Shown piece by piece: positions 1-7,346 of a stretch of DNA of 19,061 nucleotides (the stretch's first letter is position 1; the number at the start of each line of letters is the position of its first letter). The notes below the pieces were generated by a model that saw only the letters and a program-made list of their open reading frames with translations, had not been told where the DNA came from and did no database searches. A program made the position numbers and the translations under genes. Source of the stretch: Flavobacterium sp. UBA6203 (GTDB lineage: Bacteria > Bacteroidota > Bacteroidia > Flavobacteriales > Flavobacteriaceae); NCBI GenBank assembly GCA_002421645.1, contig DIST01000025.1, positions 1 through 19,061 on the forward strand, read 5' to 3'.

Positions 1-2345
1 TAACTCTTTATAATATTGCAAAACCAAATCCAGATTCGTCATATCAAGCTTGGCTAAATAAAAAACCAAATCGTATAAAAAGACTTAATCGTTTCTTATC
101 TGCAAAACAAGTGGAACGTTTAGGGAAATCTTTTTTTGTAAGTGGATTGTCAAAATTTATAAAAGAAACAGGGGAAGTACCTGTAATTATTGATGAAAAA
201 AAGGCGCAACGTTCAAAAGATCGATTAAGTGGATTTTATTACAACAACGGTTTTATCAGAAATAAAGTAACGCTTTCCATCGATTCAATTGATAAGAAAA
301 AAGGGAAGATATCTTACAAAGTAAACACAGGTAAGCCTTATTTTATTGACTCCATTTCTAAATTTATAGAAACCCCTATAGTGGATAGTTTATACGCATT
401 AGAAGCTAAAAAATCCTTCATAAAAAAGGGAGAACAATATAATTTTTCAAACTTCGATAATGAAAGAAAAAGAATTACCCAATATCTTAGAAATAATGGT
501 GTTTATCATTTTCAAGAAAGCAACATAAAATATGATGCTATTATTGATGATTCAATACAAAAAATAAAAGTAAACTTAAAAATTGAAGACCGATTAGTAA
601 AAAAAGGAGATACACTAATTAAAAAACCTTTTGGTGTATACAAAATAACTCAAGTTAATATATTTACAAACAATACTTCAAAAAAAGAACGAAATCAATT
701 TAATGATAGTGTAACCTATAGAAATTTCAATATTTACAGTGCTGGTAAATTGAAATACAAACCAAAGGCAATAACAAATGCCATTTTTATTGAAAAAGGA
801 AAACTATTTAGTGATAATGACCGAACATTAACTTCAAAATCACTAAGTAATCTAAAAGTATTTAATTATCCCAATATTGAATACATTGAGGATCCGGCTG
901 ATAGCACAAATAGTTCACTTATAGCAAACATTTATTTAATGAGTAAACCTAAATATGTTTGGCAACCCTCTATAGATGTTACTACTTCAGACATTCAACA
1001 ATTTGGAATCAGTGGAAGAATGGCTTTCACTTGGCGAAATCTTTTTAAAAGAGCAGAAACTTTCGAATTGTCTACTAAAGGAAACATTGGATCTTCAAGA
1101 GATTTGGCTAATCCAAATAACGTGTTTTTTAACATCTCAGAATATGGTTTAGAAGGAAAGCTGAGTTTCCCCAGAATTGTATTTCCATTAAATACTCGTA
1201 AGATTATAAAAAAAGAAATGCTTCCCACTACTACTGCAACGATTGGTTTAACCAGTCAAAGAAATATTGGGCTAGACAAAGAAAACTTAACTGGAATTTT
1301 TTATTACAATTGGGCACCAAAGCAAGGAAATACAATACGTTTTGATTTATTAAACATTCAATTCATCAAGAATTTAAATCCTGAAAATTATTTTAATGTA
1401 TACACATCATCATACAACACCTTAAATAATTTGGCTCAGCTTTACAATGTAGATCCAGATTACTTGGATGATAATAATAATCTAACTACACAAGGAGCTG
1501 TTGATTTTATTAATGATGTTGAAAACGGGGTAATAACATTTCCCTCAGATGATAACAACTATAAAATTATAAGAAGTATTGGAGAAAGAAGACTTCGTTT
1601 AATTGAAAACAATTTGATTGTTTCTTCTAGTATAACTTTTTTCAAAAACACTAAAGCCAATTTGCTTGATAATAATTTTTATTCTATTAGAACTAAAATA
1701 GAATCGGCTGGTAATTTGCTTTCATTATTTGCCAACACAAAAAACGAACCCTTAAGTGCTAATGGAAACAAAACAATGTTTGGAATTGAATATTCACAAT
1801 ACATAAAAGGTGAAGTAGACTTTATTAAACATTGGGATTTTGGCAAGAAAAACACCCTAGCCATGAGAGCATTTGCTGGCTTAGCAGTCCCATATGGAAA
1901 CGGGCAATCAATTCCATTTTCCAGAAGTTATTTTTCTGGTGGTTCTAATGATAACCGAGGTTGGCAAGCTTATAGTTTAGGGCCAGGTCGTAGTGGCGGA
2001 ATAAATGACTTCAATGAAGCAAACCTAAAATTAGCCTACAGTTTAGAATATCGTTTTAGAGTGGGCGGAAATTTCTATAGCGCCTTTTTTACAGATATTG
2101 GAAACATCTGGAATATATTTGATAATGTAACAAATAAAGAATACACCTTTAATGGTTTAAATTCATTAGAAGACTTGGCTGTGGGAACTGGAATAGGTTT
2201 TAGATATGATTTTGACTTCTTTGTTTTCAGACTAGACCTAGGATACAAAGCTTATGACCCTGGCAGAGAATTAGGAGAACGATGGTTAAAAGGAATCAAC
2301 TTTGGCAAAACAGTGCTAAATTTTGGAATTAATTATCCGTTCTAA
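1..2345 (+). CDS. tamL: TamL-like outer-membrane assembly lipoprotein (BamA/TamA superfamily), 5' end missing
   Basis: The reading frame is open from base 3, so the GTG at 111 is an internal valine and not the start. About 780 residues are visible; only the N-terminus, where a lipoprotein signal is expected, lies outside. The first half looks like POTRA-type periplasmic repeats. The second half is rich in alternating aromatic strands typical of a 16-stranded beta-barrel. The sequence GGSNDNRGW at about 1938-1964 matches the conserved (V/I)RGF lid-loop motif of Omp85 proteins in a variant form. The chain ends in phenylalanine, as barrel substrates and Omp85 proteins usually do. In Bacteroidota this family is TamL, a surface-directed lipoprotein relative of TamA thought to work with TamB in outer-membrane protein or lipid assembly. 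A generic BamA/TamA paralogue is the alternative. fbaA follows after 47 bp. Confidence 0.8.
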   Translation, partial: TLYNIAKPNPDSSYQAWLNKKPNRIKRLNRFLSAKQVERLGKSFFVSGLSKFIKETGEVPVIIDEKKAQRSKDRLSGFYYNNGFIRNKVTLSIDSIDKKKGKISYKVNTGKPYFIDSISKFIETPIVDSLYALEAKKSFIKKGEQYNFSNFDNERKRITQYLRNNGVYHFQESNIKYDAIIDDSIQKIKVNLKIEDRLVKKGDTLIKKPFGVYKITQVNIFTNNTSKKERNQFNDSVTYRNFNIYSAGKLKYKPKAITNAIFIEKGKLFSDNDRTLTSKSLSNLKVFNYPNIEYIEDPADSTNSSLIANIYLMSKPKYVWQPSIDVTTSDIQQFGISGRMAFTWRNLFKRAETFELSTKGNIGSSRDLANPNNVFFNISEYGLEGKLSFPRIVFPLNTRKIIKKEMLPTTTATIGLTSQRNIGLDKENLTGIFYYNWAPKQGNTIRFDLLNIQFIKNLNPENYFNVYTSSYNTLNNLAQLYNVDPDYLDDNNNLTTQGAVDFINDVENGVITFPSDDNNYKIIRSIGERRLRLIENNLIVSSSITFFKNTKANLLDNNFYSIRTKIESAGNLLSLFANTKNEPLSANGNKTMFGIEYSQYIKGEVDFIKHWDFGKKNTLAMRAFAGLAVPYGNGQSIPFSRSYFSGGSNDNRGWQAYSLGPGRSGGINDFNEANLKLAYSLEYRFRVGGNFYSAFFTDIGNIWNIFDNVTNKEYTFNGLNSLEDLAVGTGIGFRYDFDFFVFRLDLGYKAYDPGRELGERWLKGINFGKTVLNFGINYPF

Positions 2346-2358
2346 TTTTTTAAATTAT

Positions 2359-2366
2359 TATTTTTG
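2359..2366 (+). promoter_or_regulatory. Bacteroidota -7 box upstream of fbaA
   Basis: TATTTTTG matches TAnnTTTG exactly, just after the tamL stop and 26 bp before the fbaA ATG, which would give a leader of roughly 20 nt. No TTTG lies at the right spacing for a -33 box; the nearest one, at 2322-2325, is too far upstream. fbaA therefore probably has its own promoter in addition to any read-through from tamL. Confidence 0.5.
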
Positions 2367-2392
2367 CAAACTATAACCAAAAACAAACAACT

Positions 2393-3460
2393 ATGAGTCA
2401 CAATATTAAACCGGGTGTTGCTACCGGAGATCAAGTTCAAGAAATATTCAACTATGCAAAACAAAAAGGATTTGCATTACCTGCTGTTAATGTTGTAGGT
2501 TCTAGTACAATTAATGGCGTTTTAGAAACTGCAGCAAAATTAAATGCCCCTGTTATTATTCAATTTTCTAATGGTGGTGCGCAATTTAACGCTGGAAAAG
2601 GATTATCAAACGAAAACCAAAAATCGGCTATTTTAGGAGCGGTTGCTGGTGCAAAACATATACACACTTTAGCTGAAGCTTATGGTGCTACAGTTATTTT
2701 ACATACTGACCACTGTGCAAAAAATCTTTTACCATGGATTGATGGTTTATTAGATGCATCTGAAAAACATTTTGCTGAAACTGGAAAACCATTATTCAGT
2801 TCTCACATGATTGATTTATCAGAAGAACCTATTGAAGAAAACTTAGAAATTTCTAAAAAATATTTAGAAAGAATGAGTAAAATGGGGATGACTTTAGAAA
2901 TCGAGTTAGGAATTACTGGTGGTGAAGAAGATGGTGTTGACAATTCAGATGTGGATAGTTCAAAATTATACACACAACCTGATGAAGTTGCTTATGCTTA
3001 TGAGGAATTAATGAAAGTAAGCCCAAGATTCACTATTGCTGCTTCTTTTGGAAATGTTCATGGCGTTTACAAACCAGGAAATGTTAAATTAACTCCAAAA
3101 ATCCTTAAAAATTCACAAGAATACGTTCAAAATAAATTCAACACTGGAAATAACCCAGTTGATTTTGTTTTCCACGGAGGTTCTGGTTCTACTTTAGAAG
3201 AAATTAGAGAAGCTATTTCTTACGGAGTAATTAAAATGAACATTGATACAGATTTACAATTTGCTTTCACAGAAGGAATTCGCGATTATATGGTAGGTAA
3301 AATTGATTATTTAAGAACACAAATCGGAAGTCCAGAAGGAGCTGACAGTCCAAACAAAAAACACTACGATCCTAGAAAATGGGTTCGTGAAGGAGAAGTT
3401 ACGTTCAACAAACGTTTAGAACAAGCTTTTGCCGATTTAAATAACGTGAATACTTTATAA
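2393..3460 (+). CDS. fbaA: Class II fructose-bisphosphate aldolase
   Basis: This zinc-dependent aldolase reversibly splits fructose 1,6-bisphosphate into dihydroxyacetone phosphate and glyceraldehyde 3-phosphate in glycolysis and gluconeogenesis, in the cytoplasm. The 355-residue length is close to the 359 of E. coli FbaA, and the protein resembles that subclass. The HTDHC segment holds the catalytic aspartate (D106) and the first zinc histidine (H107). H223 in NVHG and H261 in FHGGSG are the other expected zinc ligands. E171 lies in the glutamate-rich ELGITGGEEDG loop, and NIDTD at 283-287 is the phosphate/substrate-binding segment. The ATG at 2393 is preceded by a TAnnTTTG box. accD follows on the same strand after 117 bp with no evident promoter of its own, so the two may be co-transcribed. 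Nothing appears truncated. Confidence 0.97.
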   Translation: MSHNIKPGVATGDQVQEIFNYAKQKGFALPAVNVVGSSTINGVLETAAKLNAPVIIQFSNGGAQFNAGKGLSNENQKSAILGAVAGAKHIHTLAEAYGATVILHTDHCAKNLLPWIDGLLDASEKHFAETGKPLFSSHMIDLSEEPIEENLEISKKYLERMSKMGMTLEIELGITGGEEDGVDNSDVDSSKLYTQPDEVAYAYEELMKVSPRFTIAASFGNVHGVYKPGNVKLTPKILKNSQEYVQNKFNTGNNPVDFVFHGGSGSTLEEIREAISYGVIKMNIDTDLQFAFTEGIRDYMVGKIDYLRTQIGSPEGADSPNKKHYDPRKWVREGEVTFNKRLEQAFADLNNVNTL

Positions 3461-3464
3461 TTAC

Positions 3465-3574
3465 AAAGTACGAAGTACGAGGTATAAAGTACGAAGTTTG
3501 AAAATTTATTATTAATTGAAATTAGATAAAGTTAAGGTCTTCCTTCCAACTTCTAACTTCTAACTTCTAACTTA
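3465..3574. repeat. Paired, oppositely oriented arrays of 7-bp repeats
   Basis: The left arm (3465-3499) is five consecutive heptamers: AAAGTAC, GAAGTAC, GAGGTAT, AAAGTAC, GAAGTTT. The right arm (3540-3574), read on the opposite strand, is five more: TAAGTTA, GAAGTTA, GAAGTTA, GAAGTTG, GAAGGAA. About 40 bp of AT-rich spacer separates the arms. Register-matched pairing of the arms gives about 21 matches in 35, so an imperfect hairpin is possible. The arrays fill nearly all of the fbaA-accD gap. The organisation resembles small dispersed intergenic elements. I saw no other copy in this window. Confidence 0.75.
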
Positions 3575-3577
3575 ATT

Positions 3578-4432
3578 ATGGCTTGGTTTAAAAGAAAAGA
3601 AAAAGGAATTACAACTCCTACAGAAGCTAAAAAAGACGTACCAAAAGGGTTATGGTATAAATCGCCTACAGGAAAAATCGTTGATCAAGACGAATTAGCG
3701 AGAAACTTATGGGTAAGTCCAGAGGATGATTATCATGTACGAATTGGTAGTAAAGAATATTTTGAAATTTTATTTGACAATAACGAGTTCAAAGAACTAG
3801 ATGCAAATTTAACTTCAAAAGACCCGTTAAAATTTGAAGACACTAAAAAATACAGCGATCGTTTAAAAGATGTAATGGATAAAACCAAACTTAAAGATGC
3901 TATTCGTACAGGTGTTGGAAAATCAAAAGGAAAAGACTTAGTAGTTTCTTGTATGGACTTTGCTTTCATTGGCGGTTCTATGGGAGCAGTTGTAGGTGAA
4001 AAAATTGCTAGAGCAATTGATTATTCCATCAAACACAAAATTCCATTTGTTTTGATTTCTAAATCAGGTGGAGCTCGTATGATGGAAGCTGCTTTTTCAT
4101 TGATGCAGTTAGCAAAAACCTCAGCAAAATTAGCGCAATTAGCAGAAGAGAGAATTCCTTACATTTCATTATGTACAGATCCAACAACTGGAGGAACTAC
4201 TGCTTCTTATGCAATGCTTGGAGATATCAATATTGGTGAACCTGGAGCATTAATTGGTTTCGCAGGACCTCGTGTTGTAAAAGACACTACAGGTAAAGAT
4301 TTACCAGAAGGTTTTCAAACATCAGAATTCTTATTAGAGCATGGTTTCTTAGATTTCATTGCTCACAGAAAAGATTTGAAAAACAAAATTAACTTGTACT
4401 TAGATTTGATTCAAAATCAACCAATAAGATAA
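3578..4432 (+). CDS. accD: Acetyl-CoA carboxylase carboxyltransferase, beta subunit
   Basis: AccD and AccA form the carboxyltransferase that moves CO2 from carboxybiotin to acetyl-CoA, giving malonyl-CoA for fatty acid synthesis. The 284-residue protein has the crotonase-fold core of the family: [17 protein letters not shown] near 130-145, [34 protein letters not shown] and [14 protein letters not shown], with a C-terminal [16 protein letters not shown]. The usual AccD N-terminus carries a four-cysteine zinc ribbon. Here the equivalent stretch, about residues 22-54, aligns well ([21 protein letters not shown]), but every cysteine is replaced or deleted and the first 60 residues contain none. 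I believe other flavobacterial AccD proteins share this. The ATG at 3578 directly follows the repeat array. A strong terminator follows the stop. Confidence 0.96.
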   Translation: MAWFKRKEKGITTPTEAKKDVPKGLWYKSPTGKIVDQDELARNLWVSPEDDYHVRIGSKEYFEILFDNNEFKELDANLTSKDPLKFEDTKKYSDRLKDVMDKTKLKDAIRTGVGKSKGKDLVVSCMDFAFIGGSMGAVVGEKIARAIDYSIKHKIPFVLISKSGGARMMEAAFSLMQLAKTSAKLAQLAEERIPYISLCTDPTTGGTTASYAMLGDINIGEPGALIGFAGPRVVKDTTGKDLPEGFQTSEFLLEHGFLDFIAHRKDLKNKINLYLDLIQNQPIR

Positions 4433-4435
4433 AAA

Positions 4436-4480
4436 CAAAAAATCCCGATAGCTTTCAAAACTATCGGGATTTTATTTTTA
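4436..4480. terminator. Bidirectional rho-independent terminator between accD and the TonB receptor gene
   Basis: A perfect 11-bp stem (AATCCCGATAG at 4441-4451 with CTATCGGGATT at 4461-4471) closes a 9-nt loop. It is followed by a T-rich tail on the plus strand and preceded by an A-rich tract that becomes a T tract on the minus strand. It lies between convergent genes and can serve both. Confidence 0.92.
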
Positions 4481-4490
4481 CTTCCTTTTC

Positions 4491-6701
4491 TTAGAAAGTA
4501 TATTTAATTCCACCATAAATATTTCTACCCGGAGCGTTAATTCCTGATGCAAAAACTCTGTATTGTGTATCTAAAATATTTTCAACACCTGCAAAAAGAG
4601 TTCCTCCATTTAATACTTGAAAACCTGCTTTAAAATTATAAGTCTCCCAAGCAGGCATACCATTTGCTGGTGCATATTGTGCATTATCCTCACCACTTGT
4701 AGAATAATCGCTGATATCTTTTTTGCCATTATACAACATATAACCTTCAAAATTAAGTTTGTTGTAAGTATATGTTAATCCTACTTTTCCAAAATAAGGC
4801 GCAATATGATCTAATGGTCTTTGAGAACCTTCTTCTACTACTCTACCCAATGTGTAATTGAAATTAGCACTAAACAATAAATCAGGCACAATGTAAGCAC
4901 TAACATTTGTAGAAAATCCGGTTACAAAAGCCTTTCCTTTATTTTGATTGGCTTTTACTTGAGCGTCAAACCCATTATAATTTACAATACTTTGTCCATT
5001 ATATGTAAAATCATCCGTTACAATGGCATCATATAATCGGGTATAAAAGTAAGTACTTTCTAATTTTATTTTTTTAGAATCCGATTGAACTACAATTCCT
5101 AAATCCCCTGTTATGGTTTTTTCAGGTTTTAAATCTTCATTGGGAACAATTAATGTACCTAAAGCACTAGATGACCCCGGAACAGATTCAAAGACTTTTG
5201 CCAAATCATCAATATTTGGTGCTCTAAATCCAGTTGCTACATTCGCTTTCAAAGCAAAGTTTTTTGAGGTATTATGCGTAATTCCTAACGTACCACTATA
5301 CGTAAAATTACCTTGAGAAATTTCATCAAATGGTAATGCAAAAACTGAATTATCAGCAATTGTACTTTTTAATGAGGTATACCCAGCTCTTGCTCCTACA
5401 TTCCAAAATGTTTTTTCCGACATCTTTTCGTTATAAGAAACATAGAAATCGTTACGCATCATATTGTTATCTCCATTTGGATAACGTGTATTAATGTTAG
5501 TTACAACCCCTGTATTTATATTATTAGCATAACCCGTTGATTTTAACGTTTCATAATACGATTCAAAACCATAAAACAATTCTCCTTTAGTGAATTTCTT
5601 ATCCAAATCTAACGACACCGAAAACATATCTACATTTTCTTCATTGTGTTGTAAGTTGTAGTTATTAAATCTCCTATTATGACGACTCTCTTTTACATTC
5701 TGATAAGCAACATTTACTTTCAAATCGCTATTTAAAAATGCTTTCTCTTTTTGCAACGAATAAATAGCTAACAATCTTTCTTGAGGTCCATAATACCATT
5801 CAGCAAATTTTAATCCAGAACTTGTTTTTTCTGTTAATCTATCATATCGATTGATATCTGATGTTGTTGAATACTGCACATTCAAACCATGTAAATATCC
5901 TGAATTTGTCTTATAGGCAAATTTCTGCATGAAATTATACTGCTTATAAGCCGAACCTACTTGCGTATATTTATCGCTATTAACGTTCAGTTGATCTACA
6001 CCATTAACTGTAGAAACATAATTAGGTCTTTCCCCAAAATAATCTCCATTATGATTCTTCTCTTTACCCATTTTTAAATCACCAAAATCATTAAAGGAGA
6101 AAAAGGTTAACGATGCAAAATTAGATGTAGCATAATTTAAGTGTAATGCCACTGATTTTTCTTCATTTACACTACTGTATCGGGTATTAATACCTCCCGT
6201 AAATTTGTTATGTGTTTGGTCTAAAAACTTAGCATTCTTAGTTGTCATTGCAACTGAACCACCAAGTGCGTCACTACCAAATAAAGTAGAAGAAGGACCA
6301 TAGAAAACACCCACGCTTTCTAACATATTTTCATCAACTGTGATTACGTTTTGAAGATGCCCTGCTCTAAAAATAAGGTTATTCATTCTCACACCATCTA
6401 CAGTAAGCAATACTCTACTTGCTTCAAAACCTCTAATTACTGGACTTCCTCCACCCTGTTGTGATTTTTGCACAAACAACGCGCCAGAATTAGAAAGCAT
6501 TTCAGCCGTACTTTGAAAGTTTTGAAAATCAATTTGCTTAGCTGTAATTACCTCAACCTGATTGGGTAATTGTGTGTATTTTTTAGGAACTTTATTTGAA
6601 ATTACCACCTCACTCAATTCAGTAGCTGTGGTATCTTGTGCCGTTTGTGAAAACCCTAAAAAAGGCAATAACAGAACAGCATAAAAAATATTTTTTTTCA
6701 T
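4491..6701 (-). CDS. TonB-dependent outer-membrane receptor, heme/iron-receptor-like
   Basis: A 736-residue receptor expected to import a scarce ligand across the outer membrane using TonB energy. Residues 1-19 form a signal peptide ending at GFSQ. Residues 29-36 (LSEVVISN) look like the TonB box region. The plug domain runs from about 45 to 155 and includes SPVIRGFEASRVLLTVDGVR and YGPSSTLFGSDALGGSVAM. The rest is a 22-strand-type barrel ending in GGIKYTF with terminal phenylalanine. The plug most resembles heme/hemoglobin receptors. A FRAP box (492-495) followed by PNEDLKPE (520-527) also fits that layout, but no histidine lies between the two boxes, where heme receptors carry an axial ligand. 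The substrate is therefore open: heme, siderophore or metal. The gene lies 76 bp downstream of the small membrane-protein gene, with no clear promoter between, so they are probably co-transcribed. Confidence 0.9.
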   Translation of the reverse strand: MKKNIFYAVLLLPFLGFSQTAQDTTATELSEVVISNKVPKKYTQLPNQVEVITAKQIDFQNFQSTAEMLSNSGALFVQKSQQGGGSPVIRGFEASRVLLTVDGVRMNNLIFRAGHLQNVITVDENMLESVGVFYGPSSTLFGSDALGGSVAMTTKNAKFLDQTHNKFTGGINTRYSSVNEEKSVALHLNYATSNFASLTFFSFNDFGDLKMGKEKNHNGDYFGERPNYVSTVNGVDQLNVNSDKYTQVGSAYKQYNFMQKFAYKTNSGYLHGLNVQYSTTSDINRYDRLTEKTSSGLKFAEWYYGPQERLLAIYSLQKEKAFLNSDLKVNVAYQNVKESRHNRRFNNYNLQHNEENVDMFSVSLDLDKKFTKGELFYGFESYYETLKSTGYANNINTGVVTNINTRYPNGDNNMMRNDFYVSYNEKMSEKTFWNVGARAGYTSLKSTIADNSVFALPFDEISQGNFTYSGTLGITHNTSKNFALKANVATGFRAPNIDDLAKVFESVPGSSSALGTLIVPNEDLKPEKTITGDLGIVVQSDSKKIKLESTYFYTRLYDAIVTDDFTYNGQSIVNYNGFDAQVKANQNKGKAFVTGFSTNVSAYIVPDLLFSANFNYTLGRVVEEGSQRPLDHIAPYFGKVGLTYTYNKLNFEGYMLYNGKKDISDYSTSGEDNAQYAPANGMPAWETYNFKAGFQVLNGGTLFAGVENILDTQYRVFASGINAPGRNIYGGIKYTF

Positions 6702-6777
6702 TTTTATGGATTATTTATTCTTATTTAAATATGTAAATATGAGATTACTTTTCAAAAGCATCCCTATTAATAATAAA

Positions 6778-7314
6778 TTAAGAATAAATATTAGGCGGTG
6801 GAGAATCTACAATTAAAAACTTTGATTGATAAAAACCAGCATACACATTAACTTTGATTGTACGGTTTTTATCTATAAAAGGGTACCATGAAAAAACAGG
6901 TTGAAAATAAATCGATTTGTAAAATTTATAAAGTAAATCTTGCTGCTCTTTGGATTTAGAATCGTGCTGATAAATGCCAGCCAAAAGATTATCTAATTGT
7001 CTGTTTAATTTTGTTTCTTTAAAATCCCACCAGCACCAATACTGAACAGAATCTTTCGAAATCACTTTATCAACAATATCATACATTTGATTATTGAATT
7101 CAAACTCTTTCGAATGTTTCCATTTCAATTTAGATGTCGTTTCCGATTTTGAAAATTTTAAAAGGACTAATTCACTTTTGTCTATGCCAGCAATCATTTT
7201 CCATTTTACCTCTTTTTTAACAGCACGCTTTCTTTGCTGTAACCAAGTGTAAGTTACAACAGCAGGTGCTATTAACATAAATAGCAGAAATAAACTAATG
7301 ATTTGCTTTTTCAA
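6778..7314 (-). CDS. Small membrane-anchored protein of unknown function, TTG start
   Basis: A 178-residue protein that I cannot assign to a named family. Residues 3-24 form a hydrophobic segment that reads as a signal anchor or uncleaved signal peptide, followed by a basic patch (QQRKRAVKKEVKWK). The remainder is a soluble, probably periplasmic, domain rich in aromatic residues (YWCWWDF near 92-98, FSWYPF near 141-146), ending in SPPPNIYS. The start is TTG at 7314: the frame is closed by a stop three codons upstream, no ATG lies between, and the residues after TTG (MKKQIISLFLLF) form a normal signal start. It sits immediately upstream of the TonB-dependent receptor gene and shares its probable promoter, so I infer a role linked to uptake by that receptor. 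This is inferred from position only. Confidence 0.8.
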   Translation of the reverse strand: MKKQIISLFLLFMLIAPAVVTYTWLQQRKRAVKKEVKWKMIAGIDKSELVLLKFSKSETTSKLKWKHSKEFEFNNQMYDIVDKVISKDSVQYWCWWDFKETKLNRQLDNLLAGIYQHDSKSKEQQDLLYKFYKSIYFQPVFSWYPFIDKNRTIKVNVYAGFYQSKFLIVDSPPPNIYS

Positions 7315-7318
7315 TTTG

Positions 7319-7332
7319 GGAAATTAATTTCC
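7319..7332. promoter_or_regulatory. Perfect 14-bp palindrome, candidate operator
   Basis: GGAAATTAATTTCC is a perfect inverted repeat. It extends to TTTG/AAA flanks with a one-base bulge (7315-7335). It overlaps the predicted -7 box and start point of the promoter for the small protein and TonB receptor, where a bound repressor would block transcription. It does not resemble a Fur box. No regulator gene is nearby. Confidence 0.4.
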
Positions 7333-7339
7333 AAATATA
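7332..7339 (-). promoter_or_regulatory. -7 box for the small membrane-protein/TonB-receptor unit
   Basis: The minus strand reads TATATTTG, an exact TAnnTTTG match, beginning 25 bp upstream of the TTG start. Initiation would fall near 7325, leaving a leader of only about 10 nt. No -33 TTTG is present at normal spacing. The box overlaps the palindrome at 7319-7332. Confidence 0.5.
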
Positions 7340-7346
7340 GTAAAAA

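Noticed and set aside
111..113. GTG as the start of the first gene
   Set aside because: The same frame is open back to base 3 and the upstream residues read as a continuing family member, so this is an internal valine.
3497..3530. Promoter for accD in the fbaA-accD gap
   Set aside because: A TTTG is present at 3497-3500, but no TAnnTTTG box follows at usable spacing, so I do not call a promoter.
3465..3574. CRISPR array
   Set aside because: Units are 7 bp and contiguous, with no spacers, and no cas genes are present.
6702..6777. Separate promoter for the TonB receptor gene
   Set aside because: A minus-strand TTTG exists, but the best -7 candidate (TACATATT) matches TAnnTTTG poorly; co-transcription with the upstream gene fits better.
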